A DNA stretch of 64,000 nt from Anaeromyxobacter paludicola (lineage in GTDB: Bacteria; Myxococcota; Myxococcia; Myxococcales; Anaeromyxobacteraceae): positions 1,860,001-1,924,000 of the forward strand of contig NZ_AP025592.1 in the NCBI RefSeq assembly GCF_023169965.1, written 5' to 3'. Under the pieces are notes generated by a model. The model saw only the letters and a program-made list of their open reading frames with translations, searched no databases and was not told the origin of the DNA. Shown here in pieces: positions 8,799 to 17,071 of this stretch (the stretch's first letter is position 1; the number at the start of each line of letters is the position of its first letter). A program made the translations under genes and the position numbers.

Positions 8799-9626
8799 TC
8801 ACGCCGCGCGAGCGGCGAGCTTCCCATGATCCTCGAGCCATCGCTTCTGAAATGACCGCCGCGCCGCCCAACCGACCTCCTTCAGCCACCAGCCGTTTGC
8901 AGACCCGCCCACGACCGCGCCGACCGCGGGCACGACCTGGAGAGCCTTACGCTTCGTAAGGTTCACGCCGAGCTGCTTCGCGAGATTGCGAAGCGCGATC
9001 AGGGCGCCTTCCTTGCTGACCTGAGTCGCCGCGACCTTCTCCGACATCGCTTTCCAGGTCTGGCGGACCAAGATGACGCGGAGCTCCCGAAGAAACGCGA
9101 GTGCCGCCACCTTCTCCTTCACGGAGTTCGCGCCTGAGGCCGAGAGCACCGCGTACACAAACTGCGCGTCCCCCTCGTCCTTGCACTCGTAGCCGTAGCA
9201 GAGACCGATCTTGTGGATCGTCCTCAGCGCGATAGTGATCACGACCGGCACATCGATAACCATTCCGGGAAGGCCGGTCGCGCCAGTGCCCGCTCCCTCG
9301 CCCGTGGCGAGAGTAATGGCCCAATTGTGGACCTCGTTCGCAAGCTCGTCGAGGCGCTCCAGCGGTAGCTGCTTCAGCTCAGCCAGACTCGATACCTGCG
9401 CGTCGCGCAGAAGATCGTCCGAGTCGGCCAGGAACTTGGCGGCCGAGTTGCTGAAATCGAGCGCACCGCGGATCGCTGCTTCAGGAATGGCCTTCTGGGC
9501 AAGCCACGCGAGTGGCGCGGTCACGAAACCTAGCGCCTTAGAAACGACCCCTGGCTCTTCGCGCTCCCATTGCTCGATGCGCTCGAGCTGCTCCGCTTCG
9601 TAATCCGTCAACCTCTGCCCGCTCAT
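8799..9626 (-). CDS. EcsC family protein
   Basis: The start chosen is ATG at 9626 because GGAGGGGGAGA lies just upstream; the frame stays open further but without a ribosome binding site. The 275-residue product has the EcsC-family layout: a polar helical N-terminus, a glycine-rich hydrophobic centre (GLPGMVIDVPVVITIALRTI), a conserved YGYEC segment, and a second Gly/Ala-rich helix near the end (VVPAVGAVVGGSANGW). The biochemical role of the family is unclear; B. subtilis EcsC is linked to secretion. Here it is followed upstream by a nuclease-like gene, so an accessory role is possible. Confidence 0.7.
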   Translation of the reverse strand: MSGQRLTDYEAEQLERIEQWEREEPGVVSKALGFVTAPLAWLAQKAIPEAAIRGALDFSNSAAKFLADSDDLLRDAQVSSLAELKQLPLERLDELANEVHNWAITLATGEGAGTGATGLPGMVIDVPVVITIALRTIHKIGLCYGYECKDEGDAQFVYAVLSASGANSVKEKVAALAFLRELRVILVRQTWKAMSEKVAATQVSKEGALIALRNLAKQLGVNLTKRKALQVVPAVGAVVGGSANGWWLKEVGWAARRSFQKRWLEDHGKLAARAA

Positions 9627-9744
9627 GTTGTCTCCCCCTCCGTTGCTTTCGTCGTGGTCTTGACCCGCCCCCAGAAAACTAGACGGATCTGAAGGCCAGT
9701 TCTCTATGCCCGATAAACTCAAGCATACCGAATCTCCGTGAGCG

Positions 9745-10734
9745 TCAGGGAGCAAGCGTCTTAGTCACGTTGCGGAGGCGCATGTCCGTCTCCGTTGCGA
9801 CCCACACCTCAAGGTCATGTAAGGGCGCGCCGGCGGACTTCGCTGCTCGAATGGCCTTGTCGAGAAGGCCAGCGGCGCCCCACACCGGCGACGCCGCCTT
9901 CGGCGCCCCGACGACGAGTAGCGGGATGCACTTCGGGTTCGTCCTCACGCGCGGGAACAGAGAGGAGAGAAGGCCGATTCGCTGCCTCTGCTCGATCATG
10001 GCGTTCAGGTTGCCGACGGTGTCACGGTCCTGCGCCAGGAGCTCCTGCCAGAGGGCAACGTAGCCTCCGACCTGAACTGGGCCGTAGTAGATCCCCGCCC
10101 CGTTTGACCCGTGCTTTACTTCGATGATCCCTAAGTCACCCGTCGGCAGGACGGCAAGGAAGTCGGGAGAAGCGCCGGGGTCCACGCCTTGAACAGCGTT
10201 GCGCTGGCGGGGCATCTCTTCAGCCATCGCAGCCTTCCACGGCGCCCGCTTGGCGGCGAGCCACTGCTGGATCTTCCTATCGACCCCCTCCGGCTGCGCT
10301 TCCCGGTCGAGGACGGCCCAGGGCTCATGAAGTCCCAGGAATCCGCGTCGCGCAAGCCACGCCTGCCAAGTACCTTCTTTCACCCATGCCGCGTCAACAT
10401 TGACGGCGCCGAAGAAGGAATACCAAGCGTCAAGGTGTGTGGGCAGATCGTCGTTGGAGAAGGTTCCGAAGACTCCGGCTCCGGCCTGCTTCACATAGGT
10501 CGCTGCGGCCGACGCACGAAGCTTCCCCGCAGAGGTCTGGCGGATGTCGAGGACCTTCGTCGCGCCGGCGTAGACAGTTACGAGGTCACCGAGGCGGAGC
10601 TGAGCGTCGAGGACCACTGGCGGTCGGGTGGGGACGCTCCCCAGGGCTCCGGGACTGCCCAGGAACCGGCGCAGCGCTTCACTCTGAAGGATAAATCGCT
10701 CGAACCGCTCGGTGATCCGCCGGTCATACTTCAC
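9745..10734 (-). CDS. Orphan PD-(D/E)XK-like nuclease, 329 aa
   Basis: Not a family I can name. The C-terminal half contains SPDFLAVLPTGD and IIEVKHG, that is Pro190-Asp191 and Glu205-x-Lys207, the spacing of a PD-(D/E)XK nuclease active site. The N-terminal 180 residues have no recognised domain and could provide specificity. It ends 118 bases before the EcsC-family gene and begins 12 bases after the metallo-beta-lactamase gene, all on the minus strand, so the three may be one transcript. Restriction or anti-phage activity is inferred only from the fold signature and context. Confidence 0.55.
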   Translation of the reverse strand: MKYDRRITERFERFILQSEALRRFLGSPGALGSVPTRPPVVLDAQLRLGDLVTVYAGATKVLDIRQTSAGKLRASAAATYVKQAGAGVFGTFSNDDLPTHLDAWYSFFGAVNVDAAWVKEGTWQAWLARRGFLGLHEPWAVLDREAQPEGVDRKIQQWLAAKRAPWKAAMAEEMPRQRNAVQGVDPGASPDFLAVLPTGDLGIIEVKHGSNGAGIYYGPVQVGGYVALWQELLAQDRDTVGNLNAMIEQRQRIGLLSSLFPRVRTNPKCIPLLVVGAPKAASPVWGAAGLLDKAIRAAKSAGAPLHDLEVWVATETDMRLRNVTKTLAP

Positions 10735-10746
10735 GTTTCCCCCCTT

Positions 10747-11985
10747 TCAAATGTGCCACCACTCCCCATCCCGCCGCATCTCGACGCGCGGGAACAGCGA
10801 AGCGTACCTTGCTGGCTCCGCCGTGTGGATCGGAATCACGCGCTCCGGGACCACCGCCTCGACGAGCCGCTGCAAGTCCCGGACGTACGCGTGCCCGGAG
10901 ACGTGGAATACCTCGAGCGGAACCCCGTGGGCATCTAGGTCCTGCCTCATCCGCAGCTCCGATGACTCCCCGAGGTAGCCGCGCCACATCGACCAGATCG
11001 CCAGCGCGCCATCCAGCGCGCCGGCGCGGTCGAGCTCCCGAAGCATCGAAGGCCGGAACATGAGCACGAGCCCTGGAGCTCGTGGCGCCAGGTCCTCCGG
11101 GAAGATGCGCCAAGGGCGGACACCGTTCGTGCGGTGAAACGCCGCCGCCTCCTTCACGTGAACGAGCTCGTTCAAGCGACAGAAGACCTCGAGCCCGTCG
11201 GTTCCAGGCAACGGGATGCCCGGCGCCCCGGCAGCCCGTGCGAGGGTGGCCGTGTAGAGGTCTACCACCAGCGTGCGGCTTGCCTCCCGCGCAGCCTCGT
11301 ACATGGTTCGAAGCCGGTCCAGGTTCTGGGACGACCATGACGCGAGGACGAGGCCCGGCCACTCTCGGAAGCGGCTTGCGAGCTTCTGGCGCAGCTGTTC
11401 CTCGCCGGGCCCCTCCCCTTCTCGACCATCGCCTATCTGCGTCCCCTCCATCATCAGGGCGTGGACACTCCTCGGTGGATCGCGCAGGAGCCGCGCGAAC
11501 GGCTCCCTGTCGTTCCCGTGGGCCCGGAAGTCACCCGTGTAGAACAGGCGTCGGCCATCCGCCTCCACAAGCAGCGCGAAGGCATCAAAGGCACTGTGCT
11601 CGACCTGGTAGGGCGTGATGTGGAACGGCCCGATGTCGAACGGTTGCCGGTCCAACAGCGACCAGCGCGGCTTCGGGAGAGACGGGCGCCCGGTGAAGAA
11701 CTCCGCCTGGCGCAGGATGTCGGCCGCGACAGGCCCCATCGCCAGCGGGACTTCTGGACTCGTGTAGGGGACAAGTCCGCAGTGGTCGCCATGTAGGTGC
11801 GAAATGACTACCCCGAGCAAGCTCGGATCACCTCCCCGCAGCCCAGGAACGTCGGGGAGCGGTACTTCGCCCTCCTCTGCGTCGAGAGGCATCCCGAGAT
11901 CGAGGAGGATCCGAGAACCGTGGCACTCGAGTTCGACGCAGCTACCGCCGACCTGGGCGGCGCCACGGTGGATGCGGACCTTCAC
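10747..11985 (-). CDS. RNase J-like metallo-beta-lactamase-fold hydrolase
   Basis: The 412-residue product carries the MBL metal-binding motif SHLHGDH (His63, His65, Asp67, His68), a later EHS motif, YTGDFRAHG and a C-terminal HVSGHA followed by IPIHT. This arrangement is that of RNase J/CPSF-type nucleases and hydrolases. It starts with GTG that shares one base with the stop of the upstream gene. Cellular RNase J is usually longer (about 550 aa) with a C-terminal domain, so this is a shorter accessory relative. The substrate may be RNA or DNA but is not determined here. Confidence 0.75.
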   Translation of the reverse strand: MKVRIHRGAAQVGGSCVELECHGSRILLDLGMPLDAEEGEVPLPDVPGLRGGDPSLLGVVISHLHGDHCGLVPYTSPEVPLAMGPVAADILRQAEFFTGRPSLPKPRWSLLDRQPFDIGPFHITPYQVEHSAFDAFALLVEADGRRLFYTGDFRAHGNDREPFARLLRDPPRSVHALMMEGTQIGDGREGEGPGEEQLRQKLASRFREWPGLVLASWSSQNLDRLRTMYEAAREASRTLVVDLYTATLARAAGAPGIPLPGTDGLEVFCRLNELVHVKEAAAFHRTNGVRPWRIFPEDLAPRAPGLVLMFRPSMLRELDRAGALDGALAIWSMWRGYLGESSELRMRQDLDAHGVPLEVFHVSGHAYVRDLQRLVEAVVPERVIPIHTAEPARYASLFPRVEMRRDGEWWHI

Positions 11986-12458
11986 TACCAGTCCTCCAGC
12001 AACTCATCCGGCTTCCACCAGTCCAGCCCAAGGTCGAAGAGCTCCGTTTTGCGGGCATGGCAGCCGACGATTGCGGGGGCAAGCGTCCGCACGACCTCCG
12101 CCACGACCTCACGGCACGCTCGCCTTAGATCCTCGTCAATCTTCTCGAAGACTGGCCTGTGGCGACCCTCGAAGTCGGCAACCAGAGGGTGCGGTCGGCC
12201 CTCCATGTGCAGAACGAACGGAGCCCCGACAAGCGCGTGCTTGTCGACGGCGCTCTGCGCAGCGCTCCGGAGTTGCCACGCGACGCCGTCTGGGAGCGAG
12301 GCTCCCGCATCCTTCAGGGAGAAGCTGAGCAGTTTCTCCAAGAGCTCGACGCGCTTGCCCCACCACGCTCCCGCATTCGGAAGGTAGCTATACTCATGCC
12401 GCGCGAGGTAGGCATCCACGAGGGCCAGGTAGTCGAGCTCGACGTCGAGCACGTCCAC
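11985..12458 (-). CDS. Hypothetical protein, 157 aa (N-terminus possibly frameshifted)
   Basis: Unrecognised, mostly helical and acidic, with aromatic segments (YLARHEYSYLP, WWGKRVELLEKLL) and a C-terminal WWKPDELLEDW. It sits directly before the MBL gene, overlapping it by one base. The GTG at 12458 has no ribosome binding site. The frame stays open upstream without a usual start until a stop near 12550. A better-looking beginning (ATG at 12589, MSGPPRDLDWGDARVYDEKG) lies in another frame and would connect through a single shift around 12505-12515. The gene may be broken, or the assembly may carry an indel. Confidence 0.5.
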   Translation of the reverse strand: MDVLDVELDYLALVDAYLARHEYSYLPNAGAWWGKRVELLEKLLSFSLKDAGASLPDGVAWQLRSAAQSAVDKHALVGAPFVLHMEGRPHPLVADFEGRHRPVFEKIDEDLRRACREVVAEVVRTLAPAIVGCHARKTELFDLGLDWWKPDELLEDW

Positions 12459-12598
12459 CCAGCGCTTGCCCGCCGGCGGAGACAGGGGCTCCAGCCCCTG
12501 TCCTTCCGCGCCTCCGGAGACAGTGGGCCGCCCTTCTCATCGTAGACGCGGGCGTCACCCCAATCGAGATCCCTTGGCGGTCCTGACATACTGAGAGA

Positions 12599-13038
12599 CT
12601 ACCGTCGAGTCGGACACGCTCGGTCGATCAGCCGCGCGAGGAGGTCACTTACCGCGTCCGGCACCTGTCGCGCCTCTAGCTCAATGACGAGCATCCCAAT
12701 GGCGGCGCTGGTCGATTGAGCCGACTCCTCCCTCGCCGGATCGAGCGACTGCCACCGGCGTGCCCAGCGTCGGACCTCGCTCGAGATCCACGCGTCGAGA
12801 AGCCGAAGGTCGTTGAACCCGAGCACCTCACGGAGCGCAGGCCCTTCGCCCGCGTAGTACGTGGCGACAGCCACCCGCGCGCCCGGGCAGAGGGCGACGA
12901 GCGCGGCGTCGGTTGGGCTCCTCGCATCGAGCCCGCGGACGAGCTCCCCGAGCAGCGTCCTAACGCCGACCTCCTCGCGAGCGACGCGTGCGTCCGACGC
13001 AGGACGGAGCGAGCGATCCAGGGAGCTTCCTCCGCCAT
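12599..13038 (-). pseudogene. Hypothetical gene with probable frameshift
   Basis: A frame ending at 12599 encodes a plausible protein C-terminus (YYAGEGPALREVLGFNDLRLLDAW). It stays open upstream to about 13065, yet the only in-frame usual start is a GTG at 12874 without a ribosome binding site. An ATG at 13038 begins a compatible N-terminus in a neighbouring frame (MAEEAPWIARSVLRRT) and would join by a shift somewhere between about 12960 and 13010. The product is unrecognised. It ends ten bases before the next gene on the same strand. Confidence 0.4.
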
Positions 13039-13226
13039 CACTTGTCTTGCTTTCGCTCGACCTTCACGCGACGAGGCGCTGCATACAGCGCGCCAGCGGC
13101 CCCGCTTGGTGGGCGTGAACCCCCTCGCGACGACCACGCCGATCCGGGCGCGGCTTTCGCGAGCTCGCGCAGATACGCCAGCACTGCGGATACCACCAGC
13201 GGCTTCACAGGTATGGGCCGGCCGAA

Positions 13227-14261
13227 TCAGCCCCCTCCCGAGTACCGGGCAACCAGCTCGCGTCCGAGGGCCGCCAGTTCTCGCCGTAGCTTCTTCGGCG
13301 CCAGGACTTCGACCCCCTCCCGCCAGTTGGCCACCCAGCTCGTCACCTCGTACGACTCGCCGCAGGTGAACCGCAGTTCCACTTCGCCGCCGCGTAGCTC
13401 CCTCAGCTCCTGGCTGGGGTGCCATACTCGTTCCCGGATGAACGGAGCCACGGTCTGGTCGAAGCGCAGCACATACGTGGTCGGCCCGTCTCCCGGGTAG
13501 ATGCTGAACGCCGGCTCGGCCCACTTCGCCGGGTCGAAGCCGGCCGGCACCTTGCCCACGCGCCCCGTCACCTCGAGGTGCTCGAGCCGGTGGAGGTTCA
13601 GCGTCCCGACTTCCCGATGGCCCTGAAACTGGCAGAGCAGGTACGCGGCCCGGTCGTGCACGAACAGCCGGAGGGGAAGCACTTCATAGCTACGCGCCTC
13701 GCCGCCCCCTGACGCCGCGTGGTACCGGACCCGGCAGATCCGGCGCTCCTCGATGGCCTTCACGAGCGGCCAGAGGTGCTCCTTGCCGGCGCTCCGATAC
13801 GCGTGCTTGTCCCAGGAGATGAAGCAGCGCTCGATCGCGGCGAGCTGTCCCCTGCCCCTCGGTCCGACGGCCCGCTCGATCTTCCCGGCCAGGTCCTCGA
13901 GCGCTCCGTAGAGCCCGGTCTCGCGCGCGAGCGCGCCGGCGTCGTTCATTGCGACGCGCAGCGCGAGGTAGTGGCTCGCGTCGAGCAGGGCAGCGAGATC
14001 GCCGCGTTGGTCGCGACCGGGCTCGAGGCGCCAGCGCATCCTCTTGCCGTCGGGAGACGGCTCACGGGCGAGGGGCAGGCCCGCCGCCTCGAGCGCCCCG
14101 AGATCGCGGCGGATGGTGCGCACAGTCGCGCCGTAGCGCTCCGCGAGCTCATAGAGCTCCACTCCGTCGAGCCGGGACAGGTCGCGGAGGATGTTGAGCA
14201 CCCGCTCGAGCTGGGCGTTTCGGCCCCTGGCGATCGGCTTCCCCCTCATAGGCGCAAGCAT
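13227..14261 (-). CDS. WYL-domain transcriptional regulator
   Basis: The 344-residue protein has an N-terminal DeoR/HTH_11-type winged helix (residues about 15-75, LYELAERYGATVRTIRRDLGAL). A WYL domain follows in the middle (RRICRVRYHA, VLPLRLFVHDRAAYLLCQF, LNLHRLEHLEVTGR) and a C-terminal WCX extension ends in EGVEVLAPKKLRRELAALG. Such proteins bind DNA and sense nucleic acid or nucleotide ligands, and often control defence or DNA-repair genes. It is divergent from a small HTH gene at 14365 with about 100 bases between them, a likely shared control region. The minus-strand genes below it are candidate targets. Confidence 0.85.
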   Translation of the reverse strand: MLAPMRGKPIARGRNAQLERVLNILRDLSRLDGVELYELAERYGATVRTIRRDLGALEAAGLPLAREPSPDGKRMRWRLEPGRDQRGDLAALLDASHYLALRVAMNDAGALARETGLYGALEDLAGKIERAVGPRGRGQLAAIERCFISWDKHAYRSAGKEHLWPLVKAIEERRICRVRYHAASGGGEARSYEVLPLRLFVHDRAAYLLCQFQGHREVGTLNLHRLEHLEVTGRVGKVPAGFDPAKWAEPAFSIYPGDGPTTYVLRFDQTVAPFIRERVWHPSQELRELRGGEVELRFTCGESYEVTSWVANWREGVEVLAPKKLRRELAALGRELVARYSGGG

Positions 14262-14364
14262 ATCCAGGCCTCGGACAACGGTGACCCATTACGTCACGGC
14301 TTGCCCCTAGGCTCTCCTCGCGGTGCGTCGGCGGAGTGGTCGTCGCCGAAGCCTCGCCCGGATC

Positions 14365-14583
14365 ATGGACGCATTCGCTCGCAGGATCGCCCTCTGGAGA
14401 ATTCTGGCCCACGCGCCGGAGCCGGTGCTCGTGCGCGCGCTCGCCGAGCGGCTTGGGGTATCCAAGCACACGGTCCAGCGCGATCTCGACGCGCTGACCC
14501 GCGCCGGCGTACCGGTCCAGGAGAAGCGCGCCGGCCAGGCGATCCGCTATGTCATCCGCGAACCATTCCGCGAGACCCCTTGA
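14365..14583 (+). CDS. Small HTH (DeoR/HTH_11 type) DNA-binding protein, 72 aa
   Basis: Almost the whole protein is a winged helix: VRALAERLGVSKHTVQRDLDALTRAGVPV followed by a wing ending in AIRYVI. It resembles the N-terminal domain of the WYL regulator encoded divergently, without any ligand domain. The ATG at 14365 gives a compact single-domain protein; an upstream in-frame start at 14323 would add an Arg-rich tail. The metallophosphoesterase gene begins one base after its stop, so the two are coupled. Confidence 0.65.
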   Translation: MDAFARRIALWRILAHAPEPVLVRALAERLGVSKHTVQRDLDALTRAGVPVQEKRAGQAIRYVIREPFRETP

Positions 14584-14584
14584 G

Positions 14585-15208
14585 ATGAAGCTTCGACTCC
14601 TCTGCTTCTCGGACCTGCACCGGGATCTCGGCGCCGCCCAGGCGCTCTCCCGAACCGGGCTCGTGGGTGGCTTCGACCTCCTCCTCTGCGCCGGCGACCT
14701 CGCGGTCGATGGCGCGCACGAGCCGGGGTTGACCACCCTCCTCTCTCGAGCCGGCACCGAGATCCTTGCGGTCCCGGGGAACCACGACGGCGAAGGTTAC
14801 CCCGCAGAGCTGGCGGCCGCCGGCTGGACGGACCTCCACGACCAACTCCTTCAGCGGGGGCAGTGGTGGTTCGCCGGATTCGGCCTGGTGGGCTCGCCTC
14901 CCGGCACGGGCGAGGAGCCGGCAGATGCGGACCGCATGCTGTCCCTCCTGCGCCGCGCCGAGGCCGTGCCCAAGGACCGGCTCGTGCTCGTGACTCACCT
15001 CCCGCCGGCGGGCACGCTCGCCGCACGGGACCGCCGCTTCGTCGACCGAGGGAGCGCGCTGCTCGCTGAGTGGGTCGCCCGGCACCAGCCGGCCGCGCTC
15101 GTCTGCGGACACGTCCACCATCCGGAGCCGGTGGTGGACAGGATCGGCGGGACCGTCGTGGTCCTCGGCGGTCCGCGGGGTCACGCGCTCACCTGCCAGG
15201 CGCCGTGA
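14585..15208 (+). CDS. Calcineurin-like metallophosphoesterase
   Basis: The 207-residue protein has all metal-binding motifs of the family in order: FSDLH (Asp10, His12), AGDL (Asp38), PGNHDGE (Asn66, His67), THLPPAG near 139 and CGHVHH near 178. It probably hydrolyses a phosphoester, phosphodiester or nucleotide in the cytoplasm, since no signal peptide is present. The start at 14585 is chosen over an earlier in-frame ATG because the latter would overlap the HTH gene. Confidence 0.8.
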   Translation: MKLRLLCFSDLHRDLGAAQALSRTGLVGGFDLLLCAGDLAVDGAHEPGLTTLLSRAGTEILAVPGNHDGEGYPAELAAAGWTDLHDQLLQRGQWWFAGFGLVGSPPGTGEEPADADRMLSLLRRAEAVPKDRLVLVTHLPPAGTLAARDRRFVDRGSALLAEWVARHQPAALVCGHVHHPEPVVDRIGGTVVVLGGPRGHALTCQAP

Positions 15209-15233
15209 GGGGCGTCGGGGAGCAGGCCCTGCC

Positions 15234-16691
15234 CTATGGACCTCCCTTGCTCTGGCGCTGATTCTCCACGAACTTGGTCTGCGGCCGGAAGAAGACAAGG
15301 TCGATGGTCCCGGGCGGCCCCTGGCGCTGCTTCGCGATGATGAGCTGGAGCTCCTCCACGTCGCCCCTCGGCCGCTCCTCCTTGTCGTCGTCGCCCGGCC
15401 GGTGCAGGAACATCACGATGTCCGCGTCCTGCTCGATGGCGCCCGACTCGCGAAGATCGGAGAGCATCGGCTGCTCGTTCTTTCCCTTGCGCTTCTCGAC
15501 TCCGCGGTTGAGCTGAGAAAGGGCAACCACTGGCACCTGGAGCTCCTTGGCGAGCCCTTTGAGTGAGCGGCTGATGGTGGCGATCTCCTGCTCGCGCGAC
15601 TGGGTGGCGCGGTCGCTCGGGGCGTGCATGAGCTGGAGGTAGTCCACGACCACGAGGTCGAGCCCGGACTCCCGTTTGATCTTCCGGCACTTGGCCCGGA
15701 GCTCGACCGGGCTCAAGAGGAAGCTGTCGTCGAGCCAGAAGCGGGAGGTCCCGATCCGCTCGGCGTGCAGGCCGATCTTGTCCCAGTCGTCCTTCCCGAG
15801 CATCTGCTGCCGCACCTTGAGCAGATCGAGCTTCGCCTCGGCTGCGAGGACGCGCAGCGCGAGTTGCTCCGACGGCATCTCGAGCGAGAAGAAGGCCACC
15901 CGCTTCTCACAGCGCACCGCCGCATGGGTGGCGATGGTGAGCGCGAGCGCGGTCTTTCCCACCGAGGGCCGCGCCGCCAGGATGACGAGGGCCCCAGGCT
16001 GGAGCCCGAGGGTGTTCCGGTCGAGCGTGGGGAGGCCAGTCGGGACGCCTGTAATGGTCGACCCGCCGGCCAGCACCCGCCGCTGCGCTGCGTCGAGCTC
16101 CTCGACCGCTCGGACCAGTGGGTGCTTGATTTCGCTAAGCGTGTCGAGGTTCGCGCCCTGGGCGGCGCCGAAGATCTCCTGCTGCGCCGCTTCCAGGAAC
16201 GGTTGAACCGCGGCCCCCGAGGAGTACCCCTTCTCCACCACCCGCTGGGCGGTGAGCATCATCTTCCTGAGCCGCGAGAGGTCCTGCACCACGCGGGCGT
16301 AGTGGGTGACGTTGCCTGCAGTGCCGAGCGCCCGGAAGAGACTTGGGACGAGGTCGGGCGGAACGGTGCGCCCGAGCAGTCCCTTCGCCTCGAGCCGCTG
16401 GTTCACGATCACCGGATCGAGGGTGTGCGCTTCCTTGGAGAGCTCCAGGCAGGTGGCAAACACCTGCTGGTGCGCGAGGAGATGGAAGTCGTCCGCGCCG
16501 ATCATCGGCGAAACGAGATCGATGGCGGTCTCGTCGATGAGCAACGCTCCCAGCACGGCCTGCTCCGCCTCCAGGCTGTGGGGCATCTCGCGGTCGCCGT
16601 GAGCCTGGCGCCGGGTCTTGAATCGAGAAGGAGCGGACTGTTCGTCGGGCATGGAGCGCACGCGGCTCGCCGAAGAGGAGGAGGGCTCCAT
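15234..16691 (-). CDS. dnaB: Replicative DNA helicase DnaB
   Basis: This is the hexameric replication-fork helicase. The N-terminal domain begins at PHSLEAEQAVLGALLID (about residue 37), the RecA-like domain has Walker A AARPSVGKT near 240, FFSLEMPSEQLALR, VVVDYLQLM (Walker B), and SQLNRGVEKR/LSDLRESGAIEQDAD. Length (485) fits the family. Two starts are possible, ATG 16691 and ATG 16652; neither has a strong ribosome binding site. It is a backbone gene lying between accessory blocks. Confidence 0.93.
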   Translation of the reverse strand: MEPSSSSASRVRSMPDEQSAPSRFKTRRQAHGDREMPHSLEAEQAVLGALLIDETAIDLVSPMIGADDFHLLAHQQVFATCLELSKEAHTLDPVIVNQRLEAKGLLGRTVPPDLVPSLFRALGTAGNVTHYARVVQDLSRLRKMMLTAQRVVEKGYSSGAAVQPFLEAAQQEIFGAAQGANLDTLSEIKHPLVRAVEELDAAQRRVLAGGSTITGVPTGLPTLDRNTLGLQPGALVILAARPSVGKTALALTIATHAAVRCEKRVAFFSLEMPSEQLALRVLAAEAKLDLLKVRQQMLGKDDWDKIGLHAERIGTSRFWLDDSFLLSPVELRAKCRKIKRESGLDLVVVDYLQLMHAPSDRATQSREQEIATISRSLKGLAKELQVPVVALSQLNRGVEKRKGKNEQPMLSDLRESGAIEQDADIVMFLHRPGDDDKEERPRGDVEELQLIIAKQRQGPPGTIDLVFFRPQTKFVENQRQSKGGP

Positions 16692-16759
16692 TCAACGCCG
16701 GAACCGCGTCGGATCCCGGCGCGGTCCACTCGTTGCGCAAGGGCGGACCGGCTGACGGC

Positions 16760-16891
16760 TCACGCCTCTTCCCGCCTCATCAGCCCCCCGCACTCGGGGC
16801 AGCGCTTCGTCGCAGCGGGCGCGAAGTTGGTGAGCTCCACGTGTCCGCAGGTGGTGCGAACGCAGACGTACATCCACTTCACCTTCGACAT
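16760..16891 (-). CDS. Small zinc-ribbon protein, 43 aa
   Basis: The ATG at 16891 is preceded by GAGGAGGA. The product has two cysteine knuckles (YVCVRTTCGH and CPECGGLM), the layout of a zinc ribbon, and a basic acidic-tailed end. Its function is unknown. It sits between dnaB and the divergent addB gene, about 180 bases from the addB start. Confidence 0.7.
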   Translation of the reverse strand: MSKVKWMYVCVRTTCGHVELTNFAPAATKRCPECGGLMRREEA

Positions 16892-17071
16892 GGCGTCCTC
16901 CTCAGCCAGCCTCCGAGCGCCGGGGACTGACCCTCATCACAGCATCGGGCCCGGACGGACCTGGACCGCTCGGAGCAGGACACGCCGCCACGACCCGTCC
17001 CAAGTGAGCGCCACCACGTCTATTTCTGGCTGCCGTACTCCACGTCCGCCCCCCTGCTAGCATGGCGTTCC

